Assembly: GCA_015486815.1 (NCBI GenBank)
Contig: WFQY01000431.1
Coordinates: 1 to 7,193 of the forward strand
Source: Phycisphaerae bacterium
GTDB taxonomy: Bacteria > Planctomycetota > Phycisphaerae > JAAYCJ01
Direction: 5' to 3'
Length of the DNA: 7,193 bases
Notes under the pieces: generated by a model
The model's input: only the letters and a program-made list of their open reading frames with translations
Database searches by the model: none
Told to the model about the DNA's origin: nothing
Position numbers and translations under genes: made by a program
Part shown: piece after piece, positions 5,714-7,193 of the stretch
How positions within the stretch are numbered: position 1 is the first letter of the stretch
How the letters are laid out: each line of letters opens with the position of its first letter

Positions 5714-7193
5714 CTATCGCCTTAGAAATTTTCCGAGAACTACAACATTCGCAAGAGCTATCAATATTATTCCAAGCCAAATTGCAAATGCGCCTATCGT
5801 GCCGAACCCCGCTCCGCAGAATTGCTTGCCCGTCATTATAAGCACTATAACTACGAGCATAGGAATAAAGCTTAACCCGAATGCGCTTACAAAGTGTCCG
5901 CCACGGAATATGATTCCGAGTCCCGCTCCCAAAAGCATCAATACGATAACGCTGGTACTATATGCCATTCTGCTGTGAAGTTCAGCGATAGCACGATTGA
6001 CTATTTTTTCCCTAAGGTTAGCTACCGCAAATCGCCTTTGCGAGAGTCTTTGATTGTAATTATAGTCATTGTTGAGATCCAGCAGCTGATCGAGTTTTAT
6101 CTTTTCCGCCTGCTTGATAGGCTCGATAGGAGCAGGTATATAGCTGAAGGTAAACGAATCGTGTCGGACAAACCGATTAGGATCGACATCGCGTGAATCA
6201 CTGACCTTTACATCTTTGAGTAGAATATTGAGAGCAAAAGGCATCGACGGATTATATTTTTCGACGCGAATGACAGCATCGCGAGCTAAAAATTTTCGAT
6301 AGCCACCCAAGTTGAGTTTATTAATCAGTACGACATCGCCTTCCAGTATTATTCTGCCATCGTTCGGATTTTGACGATAGCTCGAAGCTGTTAATGTGTA
6401 TGTGCCGTTTTTGTCTTTGAGAGTAATTTGCTGATGAGTGTCAAGCTGATTCGCGAGATATTGATAAATCATAGAAGCTTTCAGCAAGACATACAGCGAA
6501 TTGATATTCGAGGCGAGTTCGGGAAATTTCGTCGGATTATTGACTATCTGAGTTATTTCCGGAAGAGAAAGAAATTTTAATTTCTTTCTTAATATTTTCC
6601 CCATAACCTTGAACGGTCCGATAGGATAATATTCCGCCTGTATCATTTGGCCTTTGTGTTCGTCGAATGCTCGCACCTGATTCAGGGATATATCGATAAC
6701 TCGTATATGATCGATAGTTTTGAATAAAATAAGAGCTGTCTGAGCGGTACCGTAGAAAATCGGCATTCCCCCTTCGTGCCTTAGGAATGCTACCTCGGAT
6801 AGTTGAATCTGTCCTTGAGAAACCGTACCATCAGGCAGGATTTTGGGTTTCTCTATCGCATCGACTCTACCGCAATGCAGGGCATAATTCATATAAGCAG
6901 CGTAGCCACGATATTTAAGTTTCGAATATATTACCGATTGTAGGTCTTTGGAAACGAGGTTTTCTATTCGTTGAGCAAGCCGAGGAATGGAATAATTCTC
7001 CAAGATGAATGTTGAAAGAAAAACGAGAATACTCAAAAAGACAGCTGGCAGCAGAAGTTTGTATATGTTGATACCGCCAGCCCTGCACGCATTGATTTCG
7101 TTATCGGATGCCAAGCGACCATACGTTATCGTCGTACTGAACAAGGCAGCTACCGGCAACGAGTATGCGAGAACGACGGGCATAAGATATATC
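5714..7193 (-). CDS. lptF: LptF-type permease with an enlarged periplasmic region, 5' end outside the window
   Basis: This is the first visible gene of the lpt operon and the partner of LptG. The frame stays open to the window edge (492 codons visible). The first in-window ATG (7183) lies inside a hydrophobic segment, so the true start is upstream by perhaps 55-60 residues. Numbering from that ATG, membrane segments lie at about 1-21, 41-61, 407-426, 431-451 and 462-485; the first segment of the family is missing with the 5' end. RLASDNEINACRAGGINIYK (23-42) is the LptB-contacting motif. The region between the third and fourth membrane segments is about 340 residues, roughly twice that of the neighbouring LptG. 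It holds the jellyroll (about 80-200), the LSLPEI helix (205-210), and then about 155 extra residues with an LptA-like stretch (about 245-310). Full length would be about 550 residues, against about 366 in E. coli. Confidence 0.85.
   Translation of the reverse strand, partial: IYLMPVVLAYSLPVAALFSTTITYGRLASDNEINACRAGGINIYKLLLPAVFLSILVFLSTFILENYSIPRLAQRIENLVSKDLQSVIYSKLKYRGYAAYMNYALHCGRVDAIEKPKILPDGTVSQGQIQLSEVAFLRHEGGMPIFYGTAQTALILFKTIDHIRVIDISLNQVRAFDEHKGQMIQAEYYPIGPFKVMGKILRKKLKFLSLPEITQIVNNPTKFPELASNINSLYVLLKASMIYQYLANQLDTHQQITLKDKNGTYTLTASSYRQNPNDGRIILEGDVVLINKLNLGGYRKFLARDAVIRVEKYNPSMPFALNILLKDVKVSDSRDVDPNRFVRHDSFTFSYIPAPIEPIKQAEKIKLDQLLDLNNDYNYNQRLSQRRFAVANLREKIVNRAIAELHSRMAYSTSVIVLMLLGAGLGIIFRGGHFVSAFGLSFIPMLVVIVLIMTGKQFCGAGFGTIGAFAIWLGIILIALANVVVLGKFLRR
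6566..6589. repeat. 11-bp perfect inverted repeat inside lptF
   Basis: AGAAAGAAATT at 6566-6576 and its reverse complement AATTTCTTTCT at 6579-6589 are separated by two T. The repeat is A/T rich and falls in codons for the Lys-rich stretch before the LSLPEI helix. It is real as sequence, but there is no sign of a function; no T-run follows on the coding strand. Confidence 0.5.

Noticed and set aside
5714..7183. ATG at 7183 as the true start of the LptF-type gene
   Set aside because: It would begin in the middle of a hydrophobic segment, just before the coupling motif, and lose the first family membrane helix. The frame is open to the window edge, so the gene is partial.
1..7193. Apparent excess of ATCGAT and related CGAT words (about seven ATCGAT seen by eye)
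   Set aside because: They are scattered within coding regions in codons such as ATC-GAT and reverse readings. This fits codon preference, with no spacing pattern to suggest a signal.

Overview
The window reads as ordinary chromosomal housekeeping DNA from a Gram-negative-type (diderm) bacterium. Two LptF/LptG-family lipopolysaccharide-export permeases imply an outer membrane. The bacterial GlnRS together with a stand-alone sugar-phosphate-isomerase-like protein, and the RecJ sequence style (a CGAAVAFKLAW segment after the DHH block), suggest Planctomycetota, perhaps a Phycisphaerae/Sedimentisphaerales-like lineage. That placement is inference from impression, not from a search. No mobile element, CRISPR array or integration scar is visible, and all protein genes are on the minus strand.

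Layout from left to right. Positions 1-38 hold the end of the recJ operon region and perhaps the start of a further minus-strand gene. recJ (39-1772) and glnS (1788-3488) are two minus-strand genes 15 bp apart, transcribed glnS then recJ. A short control region (about 3489-3618) carries two back-to-back promoters: one reads left into glnS, the other reads right into a tRNA pair, tRNA-Gln(CTG) then tRNA-Gly(TCC), at 3619-3775. A second minus-strand operon enters from the right edge: an LptF-type permease (5714 to beyond the window edge), an LptG-type permease (4592-5710, 3 bp away) and a xylose-isomerase-like TIM-barrel protein (3787-4557, 34 bp away). This operon converges on the tRNA pair with only 11 bp between them.

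Two things stand out. First, the gene for glutaminyl-tRNA synthetase and a gene for its substrate tRNA-Gln are driven by back-to-back divergent promoters, with a perfect 13-bp inverted repeat lying between the two -35 boxes. Second, the LptF-type permease is much longer than usual. Compared with its neighbour LptG it seems to carry an insertion of about 155 residues just before transmembrane segment 4, and part of that insertion resembles the LptA/LptC-type beta strands of the LPS bridge.

The rest is conventional. I see no clear undescribed multi-gene system; the items above are the best leads.
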